Shown: in pieces, positions 26,101 to 52,083 of the stretch
How positions within the stretch are numbered: position 1 is the stretch's first letter
Layout: each line of letters opens with the position of its first letter
Program-made: the position numbers and the translations under genes
Source of the DNA: Setaria digitata
Lineage: Eukaryota > Nematoda > Chromadorea > Rhabditida > Setariidae
Direction of reading: 5' to 3'
Length of the DNA stretch: 64,000 nt
NCBI GenBank assembly: GCA_003640385.1
Contig: RCAB01000060.1
Location: 62,001 to 126,000 of the forward strand
Notes under the pieces: generated by a model
The model's database searches: none
Told to the model about the DNA's origin: nothing
What the model saw: only the letters and a program-made list of their open reading frames with translations

Positions 26101-27403
26101 TAAATTTCATTTGTGATATTTCCTGCTAAAAAGAAAACAAAGATGATAAGAAAACGGACTAAATCAGCTAGAATACGAAAAAGACCTTTGAAAAGACAGG
26201 AAAAAAATTTAGAAAATGAACTGTCATGAGATTTGTTAGTAAACTGAAAACTGACGAGAAAATAAAACCTATTTTAAATATATTTAGAAATACGGTGATT
26301 ACATCAAAATACATGGATAAATCTCTACAAAAAACATACTTGATAAGACTAAAATATAAGATTTTGAAAATAGTTTTTTTTTTTTTCAAGACGTTCAGTT
26401 GCATGTCACTGTAATGATTTCATGCCTATTTGATATAAAAAATGAAAGAAAAAAGAAAAAAACGAACTAAATTACGAAGAGTTGAACGAATTGCTTTGGT
26501 TGCATTCTCATTAGGCATTTACTCATTATGAAACAAAAAAGTAGAAAGAGGGAATGCGTCCTTGCCTAAAACTATATGTGAAAAGCCATTTAATTAATCA
26601 ATTAGCATTCATTCTTAAGCAATCAATTACAGGAGGTAATTTGCTTATATAATTCAGATGAAAGAGCTATGATGATTAAAATCACTCCAAAGATAAAAAC
26701 CGACTTTTCCATGTAAAGAAACTTTTTTTTAAAGTGTGGCAGTAAGCGTTATAAAAGGTTTACGTATTACGTGAAGAGACATGGATACCATATAACAGTA
26801 GCAGTTTCGATAATGCTGCTTCAAATGACCACTTTAATTTGAGTTTTTAAAGTGAGGCTTTGCATTAAATGTGCGAAGATGACTAACATCTTGTCTTTCC
26901 AATAGGGCATTTTTTCGTTGACTCAGTACTCCACGAGTTTCTGGTGCTAGTACTTCACGTGATCGTTGATGACGCCAGCGGTTAGTACTCTCTTTGAGCT
27001 GTGCCAGCTTCTGCGCAATCATCTGACGCGCGATTTTAAACCAATTTCGTAACTTCTTCAAATTTGAATTTCGAAATGAAACTGAGCTTCAGTTACGGAT
27101 CTTTACGATAATTAGCGACAGAATAATAGCAGACAATATGCAGAGGATAGATACGAAGGGAAAGAAGGAGGATAGCCAAAGGAGAAAACGTTAGATAGCG
27201 CAGCCGACAGTGACGCCTTGCAGAACGTCTCGCCAAAAGGGCTTTGTAAAGGGGGCGGTTTAGAAGGAGTGCTTTCCAATCAGTGCGACACGGCCGCAGC
27301 TGGGCGTTCCCTGACAGTCCCGTCGCTCGACTGCGTACCCACCTGTGGCCTTGGCCACGAGTGCAGTGTTGAAGTTCTCGTTGCCCACCTCACCCTCCAG
27401 AAC
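17184..27403 (-). CDS. SVIL: Supervillin-like gelsolin-repeat/villin headpiece protein, 5' end unresolved
   Basis: Proposed exons: 27403-27343, 27081-26888, 23094-22865, 21940-21766, 21689-21596, 21302-21166, 20576-20286, 19914-19816, 19432-19185, 19017-18812, 18724-18558, 18497-18069, 17964-17864, 17776-17563 and 17423-17184. All phases match and give 961 aa to a TGA stop. The order follows vertebrate supervillin: a basic region, YPELMLIRLKG, then gelsolin-like repeats (TPKQLFLYQGKYANLLEK, LIFDFGSEIYIWVGR, YFYWLGRRTTRTEQG, GQEPPLFLQLFQGSLII, DQENRLWLWSDKA) and a C-terminal villin headpiece (DLDRLEQYLNDDDF, LPHWKQVVLRKKHKLF). Supervillin links actin, myosin II and membranes; worms have one related gene (viln-1). 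The 20286 junction needs a GC donor. The 27403 exon fits by phase and splice sites only, and no ATG was found, so more 5' exons are expected between 27404 and 28700. Confidence 0.9.
23095..26887 (-). other. Long intron of the supervillin-like gene
   Basis: 3.8 kb of AT-rich DNA between two in-phase coding exons (donor GTTAGT at 26887, acceptor CTTTTAG at 23095). The open frames within it are short, rich in Phe, Ile and Lys, and have no splice consistency. No repeat family or RNA gene was recognised. Confidence 0.55.
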
Positions 27404-28746
27404 CTGTAGAAATGACAGGACTGAACTTCGCCACAGAAGACTAAGTCACACGGAAGGGGAGGATTTCCTCTCGAAGCTTTGTCACCTCATCTCCTACGCT
27501 GATTTAGGCAGCGTTACCAAATTAAAAACGTTGCTCGTTCGAACTACCTCTCTCCACTTGACCCACTACTTCTGAGACACTTCTTTCTCTGGAAATCAAG
27601 GTGCAGTGAATGAGATTCCAAAAGCTTAAAGCTTCTAGAATTACTAAAACTTTATTTCATTCTCGAAAAATTACGAGTGTTTTCTTTCTTTTTTTATTCT
27701 TTCATCTTTTTAATTGATGCGATTCAAATCATTAAATTTTAAACAATAACTTCCAATAGGGATTGGCAGAGGAAGCTTTTTGTATTTCTTTCTTCAAGAA
27801 ATTTCCACAAAATTATCTTTTGTTTTGAATGACACATCTTCAGAGAAAAACTAAATTACTGCTGGTTGGCCTTCGAACTGAATTGAAAAGTTGAAAGTAG
27901 GTGACAAAAGTAATAAAGGAGGTAGACCTGTTCTAGCTGTCATACTTAAGCTCTACCAAAAAAAAAGGTTCGCATTAGAACGAATAGTTAAAGCTGTTAC
28001 GAAAGCTTATCGCTATCTGCAATCTATCAAATGATCACCTATTCATTCGTATATCACAGTTCATGCTTTCATGCAAAGTTTCTATTTTTAAAATGCGGAA
28101 ACACTACTTTATTATTGATGACACCAAATATTACTCCTAAAAAAAATGGGGAAATATGCAAGAAAGCTGCAGCATACTGATGAGAATATGATGGGATTCT
28201 GGACAACTTGGACTAAATAACTTATTATAAATCATCAGAAAATTCGAACAATATCGCAGCGATAACAGCTACCAACAGATGGAATCGACTAATCGTCCCG
28301 TCTCACGAAAATTTGAATTGAACAAATCTGCACAAGCAATGATGAAATGCAATGAAACGATTAATTTCAGCAACTTTCCAGCAATACAACATATACTCAT
28401 CCAGACTATTCCGTAATAATTGGCTAGCGACAAAAGCGACATAAAACTGGTGGTGAAAGTTTTTTGCTCCATTTGTTGGTTACTTCGGGAGCTTTGGATC
28501 TACGTAAACTAAGAAGGCAATTTCTCTGATTGTATGTCAAACTTACTCATAATACTCCTTCCTTGGACACTTCAGTGAAAACAAAGATGCGGATCCAACT
28601 ACCAACTATGACACAGTACATTCGTAGCAGGACATTGTAATTTTCACAGTGCTCTAAGTATTCAAAGCTGGTTTGAGCGGGTAAGTTTGGGGATTCAAGG
28701 TGAACAGAATTAATTTGTTTCAGTCAGGCTGCTTTGGTTCTTGTCA
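27404..28746. other. Divergent region between supervillin and BLM genes
   Basis: The part from about 27180 to 27600 is noticeably GC- and CpG-richer than the surroundings and covers the most 5' supervillin exon found, so it is a likely promoter-proximal island of the minus-strand gene. The rest is AT-rich. One or more 5' exons with the supervillin start codon should lie here. The helicase promoter should lie close to 28700; a TTTCAG acceptor ends at 28723. Confidence 0.5.
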
Positions 28747-34743
<5,997 letters not shown>

Positions 34744-35576
34744 AATTATCTTATTTTATGTTACTTGATAAGGTTACACATGTGACAGTCATTCATTTAT
34801 TGTATTTAATGAATTATTGGTTATACAGACAGTTGTTGTTTTTTTTCTTTATGTCATTCATTCGCGCTGATGTTTGTTCTCGTTATTGTAATGTTTCAAT
34901 AGGGAATTTGTTCAAAAAATGATTTCATACTTAAAACTTGGCAAAGTGTTAATGAATGGTAATTTCGGTAGGTAAAATGTACTTGACGTTAAATTCGTAC
35001 AAATTTACTGTGGTCAAGTAAAATCCCAAGGGTAAAAAAGTGGACTGTAAATTCGAGTAGGGGGTTCATATTCGTTATTAGCGATGTGATAGTGTCATAG
35101 GGACTCGTTTTTATTAGTCTTCAAAAGTATTTGTTTATCTCTATATTTTAAGCTACTGGAAGTCCGTCAGTATCTTGCTTTTCATCTCGTTATCTAGATA
35201 CACTTCCAACTGTAACAGAGGGACATCTGTAGATGAACTCAGAAAAAGTGGTTCTTTGCAATCGCAAATGTGGATTGTATGAAAGTTTCATGTTTATAGT
35301 TATGGTTGGTATTCAGATGAAGTTTTTCCTCAGTCAATTTATATACAAAGTAAAATAAGCTGCAACCAACTGGGAAGCGATTCAAATCCGATTCTTAACA
35401 AGCTTGCCCAGCTCCTATCACTTCCAATCCTAGCAGAGCGAGTACATCCTTCACCTCACCACCTCTTTTAAAATCCCACCGTCGAAGACCACTAGTTGCA
35501 TAACAATGTTTACAGCACAATACTGCTGGAAGTTATCGTGTAGGTGGTGGTGGAAGTTCGGTGTGGCTGGTTCGTG
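34744..35576 (+). other. Intergenic region between him-6 and INO80 fragment
   Basis: About 830 bp, AT-rich, with no convincing frame. It probably contains the 3' UTR of the helicase and the promoter or leader of the downstream gene. Confidence 0.5.
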
Positions 35577-37625
35577 ATGAACAGTGAGGAACAGCAAGGT
35601 AAGGATTTTATAAACTTATTTTTCTAATTTTTTGCCATTATCGTTTGTCAGTAGGACAGTATTCGATCTAAAAAGATTTTATTGAAAGGGACATTGTCTA
35701 ATTTGCCTCATTTCACATACCACTAGTACTTGTTTATTTCCTAAAGAAAGTTCATTCATCACTCACCACTCAGTAGTATGCCTCACTCTAGAATTGTGGC
35801 CTTTATTCGATTTGAATTTAGATGGATCAGGTGTGGAGCGATCGGAGGGTGCTGAATTGGCGGTAGGGAGCCAGTCGAGGAGTACTGCAACAGAGCCGTT
35901 GCGAATGCAAAGGTTGCATAAGATGTTAGATCTGACACGATTTGTACATCAACTTGAAGGATTGCTAACTCAGCCAATAAAGTGAGTGCTATATTTATCT
36001 GAACTAGAGTGTTGGTTGGATGATTGACTTTATTAGCCGTTGTTCAGCTGTTTTTGGAGTGCTTGCTGTCTGAAATTTTTACTGTTTCCAGGGTTCCAGG
36101 AACATCGATTTTGCCTTACCCTGGTTCGCCTGTTAAAGCTCGTCACAACATTGCTAGTATGTTTTCCGTACGCTCTCTGTGGGCAACAGATGAAGAACGA
36201 AAAGCTGCTGTTAGTCAGTTGTACAATTTCAAAACTTTGAGAAAACGAAAATGGATCCAGAAAATTTTGCTTGAGGAGTCTGACTCAGATTCTGATGGCG
36301 AATTTCCGTTTACTCTGAATGATCTGCATACTATTTTAAAGGTTTGTATTGTCCGATTACAAAATTTTTCTAAAGATGCTCGACAGTGATTGCTCCATAA
36401 TACTTTTAACATTTCAGCAGTTACCACTTTCGGTGTGTTTTAACTTTTAAAATGTTGTGTGCATCTCTTTGCATCTTTTTTCATAAACTTCTTGGACTAC
36501 TTCAAGGAGTATTGTTTTCTTTGCTACCATTTCTATGTATTTAAGGGATATGATATTGTCTCTCCATCAATTGATTTTTACAAAGCTTTTGTTATTTTCG
36601 TAAAATATTTATGCTAGACTGTAGTTATTCAATTCATATCGTGAATGAGCAGGATGGAAGCATAAATCTAACGGTAAGCAATGGAAAGATTCATTTTCAT
36701 ATAGAAAGATTGCTTTACCTTGATCAAAGTTTTGATTAGTTATTTAGTTATCCATATGCTGCTGTTCAATTGCAGTCACTTATCTAGAGTGCTGTGAATT
36801 TATAGTAAATCTGCTGTTACCCCAAAATTTTTACAAGCTTGAAGAGGTTTGGAGATGGAAGAATGGTGTGCAGTAAAATACAATAGCCTGATCACGCGAT
36901 TGCAAAAGAATTTTTTTTTTTTTATGGAATATTCGGCACACATCATCCATGTTTCACTATTGGATGAGACGGTATTTTTGCGCGAATAATTATGATAGTT
37001 GCTTACTTCATTTAATTTCATCTTATTTTTGCTTCACTTTAGTTTTATTTTAACTTTAAGTTATCGCACTTTTGTTTTATTTTAACTTGATTTTATTTTA
37101 TTTTTGTTTTCATTGGTTTTTTTTGTCATTCGTTTACTTCGTTGATTTGTGACTTGTTTATTCGTCCAATTTTTTTATTCACTTATTTACTTAAGTCGTT
37201 GTTTATTTAACTTATCTATTTTATTTATTTTTTAATTAACTAAGTAATTTGTTTTTCAAGTCATTCGCTATTTTACAATATCTATTTATCTGCAAAGGAT
37301 TTGTGACTGTTGTGGAAAATAAGTTTTCAGGTCTTTTTTTCAGTTACACCGTCGACGGCGAAAGCTGCAGAAAACTTATCATATCGATGTTCTCAATTCC
37401 CAGTATACGTATTATGGTGCTGGCTTATTAAGCAATTACGATCCATTTCCAGAACATCAAGATAGAATAAAGGAAAAGTATGGTGTTAAGAGTAAACAGA
37501 GCTGACAAATTCTTACAGAAATCATTGCTCGTCATTGTTGCCACTAAGTATTTATCTTTTAGGGGCACACTAAGAGCATACAGGTTTTTTAAATCGTATG
37601 AAAATGTCGTGGGTTACGGATTTTG
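35577..37625 (+). CDS. INO80: INO80-like chromatin remodeller, N-terminal part only
   Basis: Exons 35577-35598, 35822-35981, 36092-36341 and 37344-37477 join in phase; a fifth, 37563-37625, also fits by phase and splice sites but is unsupported by homology. The first four give about 188 aa. Two blocks match the N-terminal conserved region of INO80: QLYNFKTLRKRKWIQKILL followed by an acidic ESDSDSDG stretch and LNDLHTILK, and then YYGAGLLSNYDPF. INO80 is the Snf2-type ATPase that slides nucleosomes and handles H2A.Z. Here everything after that is missing: no DBINO region, no helicase motifs and no stop before Rho kinase begins at 39458 on the same strand, with room for only about 1.8 kb. A single N flanked by a 128 bp duplication lies at 38530, so a misjoined contig is the likeliest cause. 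A truncated gene or pseudogene is the alternative. Confidence 0.74.
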
Positions 37626-39457
37626 GTGAGAAAATTTTATCCGTGATCTTCTGTAGGAAAATGATGAATACATTATTTTTGTTTATTCTCTCAAACCGGA
37701 GAAAAAGACATCGATAAAAAAGTACAATGTCTTTTTTTTTTTAATATTCATTGTGCAAAATGTTTTCTGGTGAGACTTTTGATTAAATCATTCAATCATT
37801 TGAATTTAACTCTATTATAAAAATATTTTCTGATAATAACTTTTATTAAATGTAGATTTTATAATGCTTCTATGGCCTCCTTTTTCTGCCTTTTCTCCTT
37901 TCCTGATACTTATTCTAGCCGTTACCATACTTTTTGTAGTATTCTACAGCTTTTTTGGGATCCGGAAAATTTGTTTTTGTTCCCTGTTTAATCTCCGATA
38001 TTATATGCTGCTGGTTAGCATCTATAGTAAACAATGGATATTGTTTGTTTTCGACTCGTTACTCAATAATTTCCTAAGAAAAAGTTCTGGATTTTAATAA
38101 TTCTTCCGTAACCTATATACTCTGAAAATCCTTACTGAGGTAAGTATGAAAGTGAAATATAGGGAATATTCTGAGATCTGAGATTTCGTTGTAAGAGATT
38201 GAACAGTGAAATCTAAAAGCTTAATTATAGAATTTGAAAAGTCACTGAATGTATATACTAAAATACCGAGATTTCATGGAAGTAGGAAGGAGGTCAAAGA
38301 GGAAGTTGTTTTGAAAATCTCAAAAAAATTTCTTTTTGGCTAGAAATTTCTGTAAATTTGTTGACTCACTGATGTCTCAATCTGAACGGAACAAGATATG
38401 TAGATGAACATTTCTTTTTAATAAAGTCGAAATGACATGAAAAAATTCGAACCTATGCCCTAGACCTACTCATTGTTCGTGAAGTGTTTTCCCGGAATTC
38501 CTTTTGTCGTATCGTTCTTGTTAAATATCNAGATGAACATTTCTTTTTAATAAAGTCGAAGTGACATGAAAAAATTCGAACCTATGCCCTAGACCTACTC
38601 ATTATTCGTGAAGTGTTTTCCCGGAATTCCTTTTGTCGTATCGTTCTTGTTAAATATCTTTTCGTTGAGTTATCTGTACATATAGCTTTGACATGTTCGT
38701 GCTGATACATATCTAAATTGTTCTGCGCTTTTATCCGCATTTTGAACAAATAGAATCTGCAGAATAAATATAGTACTGGTATTCTTTAGGGTATTTTTTA
38801 TTACAGGGAAGATTCTGATTCAAACTTGAGTGTACTTTTTAAAAATGTGAACATTTGCACCTATTTGTCTCAAGAGAATTCTCTGGATAGCGGACTCGTT
38901 GTTCAAGCAAAGTGATTTGATGGAAAAAAAATTTTCCATAATATTATCTATCCTCTTTAGGTATGAATTGGTGGTGATCGTCTTCATTTATTTAATTTTT
39001 AACAGGTTCGGTTATAATTGGATAATACAGATATGAATAATATGATATGGACTAATGTGTAATGGACCTTTCCTCAAGTAGTTTAAAGTATTTAAAGAAA
39101 GTGGAAACTCTTTCAGTCATGTAAATCAGAATCACTCCACCACTGGGAAGGAGTTCATCTGATTACCCTCAGTTCTGACTGTACTTCCAATGCTAAGTTT
39201 CGAGCCTAGCGACATTTTCCGACACATAAGAATAGGATATGCATATTTCGTTTTTAGAGACCTATTCTCTGTGATTGATATAACGGTACACATATAAACT
39301 AGAGTAGTCCTAGCAAATTTCATTATCCCGCGTTGGAGTAACTTTGATGATGTTTGCATTCAAAAATAGACAGCATGATTTTGCTAAAGAATGAGTAGTG
39401 GGTCCTCATGATGTTATGAAATACTTAAAGATAGGATGAGAATAATTTGCAGACGAA
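37626..39457 (+). other. Non-coding stretch with a contig seam, upstream of let-502
   Basis: No INO80 continuation and no other gene was recognised. It includes the seam at 38530. The last few hundred bases should contain the let-502 promoter, and a TTTGCAG acceptor ends at 39452, five bases before that gene's ATG. The sequence left and right of the seam may not be contiguous in the genome. Confidence 0.5.
38402..38658. repeat. 128 bp direct duplication flanking a single N
   Basis: Copy 1 is 38402-38529 and copy 2 is 38531-38658, with one N between them at 38530. By eye they differ at only two positions (AAATGACATG against AAGTGACATG; CATTGTTCG against CATTATTCG). No coding frame. The layout is typical of two contig ends sharing an overlap or a repeat that an assembler joined without merging. 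Confidence 0.95.
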
Positions 39458-47971
<8,514 letters not shown>

Positions 47972-49142
47972 TAGTTACCAATCTCCATATCAGTTCAGGA
48001 ACAAACTGTTCAATTGTATTGATGGAATGGACCGAAACTGTTTTTGCTTTTGTCCTTGCAGAACTTGCAGTTTGCTGAGCTAATTTAAATTTGTTTCGTT
48101 TTTGCATAGCTGAATTTGATGAAACTTTACATTTTATCTCTTCGCTGGGTCATGTTTTTCTGTAAATTTGCCTTCTCAATTCATATCATTTGTGCATTTT
48201 TCATTTGTTATTTTACTTGCCTTTCAATTGCCTTTATTTGTCTTGTGCGTTTCACATGTTTACGTGGGATTGTTGCGGTTCTATATTTTATTCACTTTTA
48301 TTGTATTATCCACTCCCTGTCAACTCTTGAAAAGATTGTAGTCAATAAGACTTCACTTGCTTATTCAGTGAAGTGCTATTTTCAAATTAAAAATGAATTT
48401 AGATTTTCATGACAGTAATACTGGACTTCATAAAAACTTTTCTATGTTTTAAAAATTTTATCCAAATTTCAAGCTGTGCATTTCCTGAAATTGGGATGTG
48501 ATATCTTTTATTCGTTTTTCGTAGCTTTTATTTGATCCATTCCCTGATTTCACAGCGTTTACTAGTTTCTCTTTCCATATATTTCTTCACCATACTTAAT
48601 CATTTGTTTTTTGATCTTTCTTTTTTCGTTTGTTGTAATTCAGCTGTTTTGTGTTCAGAAACACCAAACCAAAGTTGAAAATGACTATGCTCTTTTCAGG
48701 TCATATCGTGATATTCACTCCCATATATTTGGTGTTACTAACACATAAATTTGTCTTAAAATTTCTGAATTTGAACATTCGACAAAAACTTTTCGATAAC
48801 TGCAGTTGTTCATTGTTCACTGTGAGTTAATCTTTTGATCACAAGAGCACATTTTAACTTCTGAAATGGAATCATTACCACCATTGCTATTCGACAGTAG
48901 ACAGTGTCACTTTTGCATCTCATTGTATTACATTGCAATTTCTCATGATAGTCATGAAATAATAAATTTTCTGATATTATTTTCTCTTTTTTAAAACAGT
49001 AAGATCCCACGGATAAATATTTCTCAAAGCGTTGTAGTAAATTTGATTTTTATGAATAAATAATGGCAGAAGTGAAAGCTTATATTTACATTATTTTTTT
49101 TCCATATGAATTATCTAATTTTTTTTTTTTTGTTCAGGATTA
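47972..49142 (+). other. Intergenic region between let-502 and lst-8
   Basis: About 1.2 kb, T-rich on the plus strand, probably the let-502 3' UTR followed by the lst-8 leader region. A hydrophobic open frame at 48116-48412 is a by-product of T-richness. A T-tract acceptor ends at 49137 ahead of lst-8. The same orientation and modest spacing allow, but do not prove, operonic transcription. Confidence 0.5.
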
Positions 49143-49190
49143 ATGATGTCACGATTTTCGAATATGTCTGCCCAGCAGATTGTTCGGTGA
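49143..49190 (+). promoter_or_regulatory. Upstream open reading frame in the lst-8 5' leader
   Basis: If the leader begins at the T-rich acceptor ending at 49137, it contains a 15-codon open frame starting with two consecutive ATGs and having a third in frame. It terminates at TGA 49188-49190, 22 bases before the lst-8 ATG. Such uORFs commonly reduce or condition translation of the main frame. A role here is inferred from position only. Confidence 0.45.
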
Positions 49191-49212
49191 AAAGTTCCTG
49201 ATTTATTAGAAG

Positions 49213-52083
49213 ATGGATGCTAACGCTTTAGTGGCAGGATCACATTATTTAGGTATTATCTTGTTTTGGTTAAGAAGCACCATTCTGTTTTCTTCATTTT
49301 ATTCTTTTCTCTCTATGCGAAATGGTTGAAGATGATTTGAATAAATGTTTCTTGTGCGCTTCTCCTAATTCTTCAAAAAATTGTATTAATGCGTGTCAAG
49401 TTTCGAAATCTGATCATATTTTGACTGAGACACTTGCCATTCTTTCGATTGTTGAATACAGTGATCGTACATGGCTAATTTGCTCGAATACTTGGATTAT
49501 TTTTGTTTGATTTGTTCGACTTTGTTAATTAGGATTTATTGTTTATAGTAGTTGTAAATGAAAAGTATTATATTTTTAGAGTCAAGGGGTTAATAGACCT
49601 ATTTTAAGTACAGTTTCAGATTTTAAAGTGTTTTATTAGGCAAGTTTAGAATTTGGAATCTTTCAGAAGACCTAGAAGAACCGACTGCAGGTTCACCGTT
49701 ACTGATCTCGGCCGGTTATGACCAGTGTATAAGGTTTTGGGATGTCGGAAGAGGTGAAGCACGAGAAAATTTTATTCATAAAGATTCGCAAATTAATGCA
49801 ATCCGTATTTCACCAAATGGATCGTTTTTGGCACTTGCCGGTTGGCAGCATGTCCGAATTTATAATTTGAGAGTAAGTGATAATTTGATATTGACTGTAT
49901 AAAGAACCACAAGTATTTGTAATAGTCAAGTGAGATGACAAGAGGTCAGGAAAAGCAGTGACAATTTCCTGTGATACAGTCATCAGGAGGAGTAAAATAT
50001 AGCGGGGAAAGTAGTAGATGAGTTTAAAAAAGTTCTGGAAAGTTGGCCGATGATCATATCATTTTTGTTCGCTCAATTTTAGGTATCTCCGCCAACACTG
50101 GCAACTTCCTGTGATACAATGACCAAAAATGTAACAGCAATCGGTTTTGATGACCGGTCCAAGTGGTTTTATACTGCTGGTGAAGATTGCTGTGTAAAAA
50201 TCTGGGATTTCCGTTCTTCCTTACACTGCCGAAGAGTTTTCCAAGTAAGCGATGAACCGTCATTCTTGTGTATGATTTTATGAAGCAAAACATATCGTAG
50301 TAAGTTGAATTGATTGTTGTTCTCTTGACATTATTCAATGAAAGACAATGCGAAAATATGTCAGATAAGGTTTTGCTCTTAGTAATACTTCTGTCGAAAT
50401 AAGTATGCTTGTATAAAAGGAGTGCAGCAACAGCCTCAGGGTGTCACTTGGAGAGAGTGTTTTGAATTCTTACTCTCATCGTGTTCGAAGAATTATTATG
50501 GTATATTTATTTATACATGTGTATATATTTGTGAAATATAGTCTCATGCAGTTGGATATCAACGGCTGTTCATGGTGTGGAAGTGATATATATTCGCTAT
50601 AAGATTCGGTAGTGTTGCGCAAGTAATATTATTTGATCGCCATGCAATAGCGATAACACAGGAACCTGGAAACAAACATTGTTCACTTGCTGAATCTTCT
50701 TGCTAAGCTTAGTTGGAGAAGTCAAGAACATATTTTTTTACCTTCAGTATTTCCCAGGTTAACTCAGCGGTGAATTGCGTCGTTATTCATCCTAATCAAG
50801 TGACTCTTATTATATCGGACACTTCTGGAGCAGTGTATTTCTGGGACCTACGACTTGACGTCAGTGATATATTTCGAAATTTAAATCTGGATATATTTGA
50901 ACACGTTACTTATGTTGATATCAATAGAACTGCTGATACGCTTGTTGGAGTAACGAATAAAGGGAAAGTGATGGTGTGGAAAATATCAACATCGCCTGAA
51001 CTTGCTGCTGCGTCTACCACTGGCCTTACATTGTATGTTTTTGACGAAGTCCCTGGTCTGAATTAAGGATGATGGCTTCACGAGCAAATTATCGATGACA
51101 AAACTTTATTTTTGCTGAAATAGTTTATGCTATGTTGCTCAGATAATATAGGATACTACTGCATCTTATGGTTATCAAATTCTATAGTGCAAGGATCTGT
51201 AGAGCAATCGTTTGAGCCAGATCCAGTTCATTTGAAGCGTTCGTAACATTTATACTTTTAATTACATGTGATGGACTTCCTGGGAATTCTTTGGTTTTTT
51301 TTTTTGTAGATTTTCTTCGAAGTAATTTTATGCAGACTTAATATTTCAGACAGCAGAAATCAAAAGTTTGTGCTCATTTAAAATATGCTCTGAAATGCCA
51401 CTATTCTCCTGACTATAAATATTTTTCAACAACCGGTGCAGATGGTTATGTACACTTATGGGATGTTACAGATGTTACAAAACCAGTAAAGTCCCTTTTC
51501 GTTGCACTTGATTTAACAAAGGGATTACACCCAGAAAAGGTATTTCGATTTTAGTGGTTTTTTTTTTTCTTTCAGATTTCAGGTATTACTAGCCAAAGAG
51601 ATTCACCATCCATTTTTTTGCTCGAGTTGAATGGTGTAACTGAAATTTAGTGATGCTTCATTGATTTCTCTGGAAATCAAACTATCTCAACGTCGTAGTT
51701 TCACTGTGTGGAAAAAAAAATAAATTACGAGTAATATTACTTTATTTACTGTTTGGTGATCTTAGCTATTAGAGAGTAAAGAATGGCGGATACGTTACAA
51801 TCTTTAGCTCATTCTTTGGTCTTTGATCAACTGTATTTTTTAGTTGGAATCACAGTGGGTTTGGGATTGTGCATTTACTTCCGATTCGAAATATCTTTTC
51901 ACTGCGTCTGGTTGTCAGCTACGATTGTGGGACCTTGAGAGTGGAGAGGTATATAATTTTTACTTATTTGATTAATTAGCAAATGTCGATAGGTTAAATA
52001 TATTTCAGGTAGTGCGTCAATACCAAGGCCATAGCAAAATGATATCTTGTTTTGCATTTCGAGAGGGTCGACGTGTTTTTTAA
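49213..52083 (+). CDS. lst-8: mLST8/LST-8, WD40 subunit of TOR complexes
   Basis: Seven exons, 49213-49252, 49667-49872, 50083-50244, 50758-51032, 51350-51539, 51844-51948 and 52009-52083, join in phase to 350 aa ending at TAA; vertebrate mLST8 is about 326. It is made of seven WD40 repeats. Diagnostic stretches are SAGYDQCIRFWDVGRG, DSQINAIRISPNGSFLALAG, AGEDCCVKIWDFRS, VFQVNSAVNCVVIHPNQ, GADGYVHLWDV, WVWDCAFTSDSKYLFTAS and YQGHSKMISCFAF, the same order as in mLST8. The VFQVN...NCV..HPNQ block separates it from other WD40 proteins. mLST8 binds the TOR kinase domain in TORC1 and TORC2 and is essential for TORC2. The extra length comes from a short divergent N-terminus (MDANALVAGSHYL) and a longer insertion around repeat 4-5. 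A uORF lies in the leader. Confidence 0.95.

Noticed and set aside
28269..28472. 67-codon hydrophobic minus-strand frame upstream of the supervillin exons
   Set aside because: It does not splice in phase to 27403 and has no similarity to supervillin N-termini, so it was not used as the first exon.
37864..38097. Hydrophobic 77-codon frame after the INO80 exons
   Set aside because: Its Phe/Leu-rich translation of T-rich DNA has no INO80 similarity or splice logic.
38402..38529. Possible tRNA or tRNA-derived SINE (minus-strand GGTTCGAAT resembles a B box)
   Set aside because: No A box, acceptor stem or T-stem pairing could be found around it.
49322..49510. Cys-containing 62-codon frame inside lst-8 intron 1
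   Set aside because: Bounded by in-phase LST-8 exons and without homology or splice sites.
49955..49985. Intron sequence resembling the start of lst-8 exon 3 (TTCCTGTGATACA)
   Set aside because: The shared stretch is too short to claim an exon duplication rather than chance.
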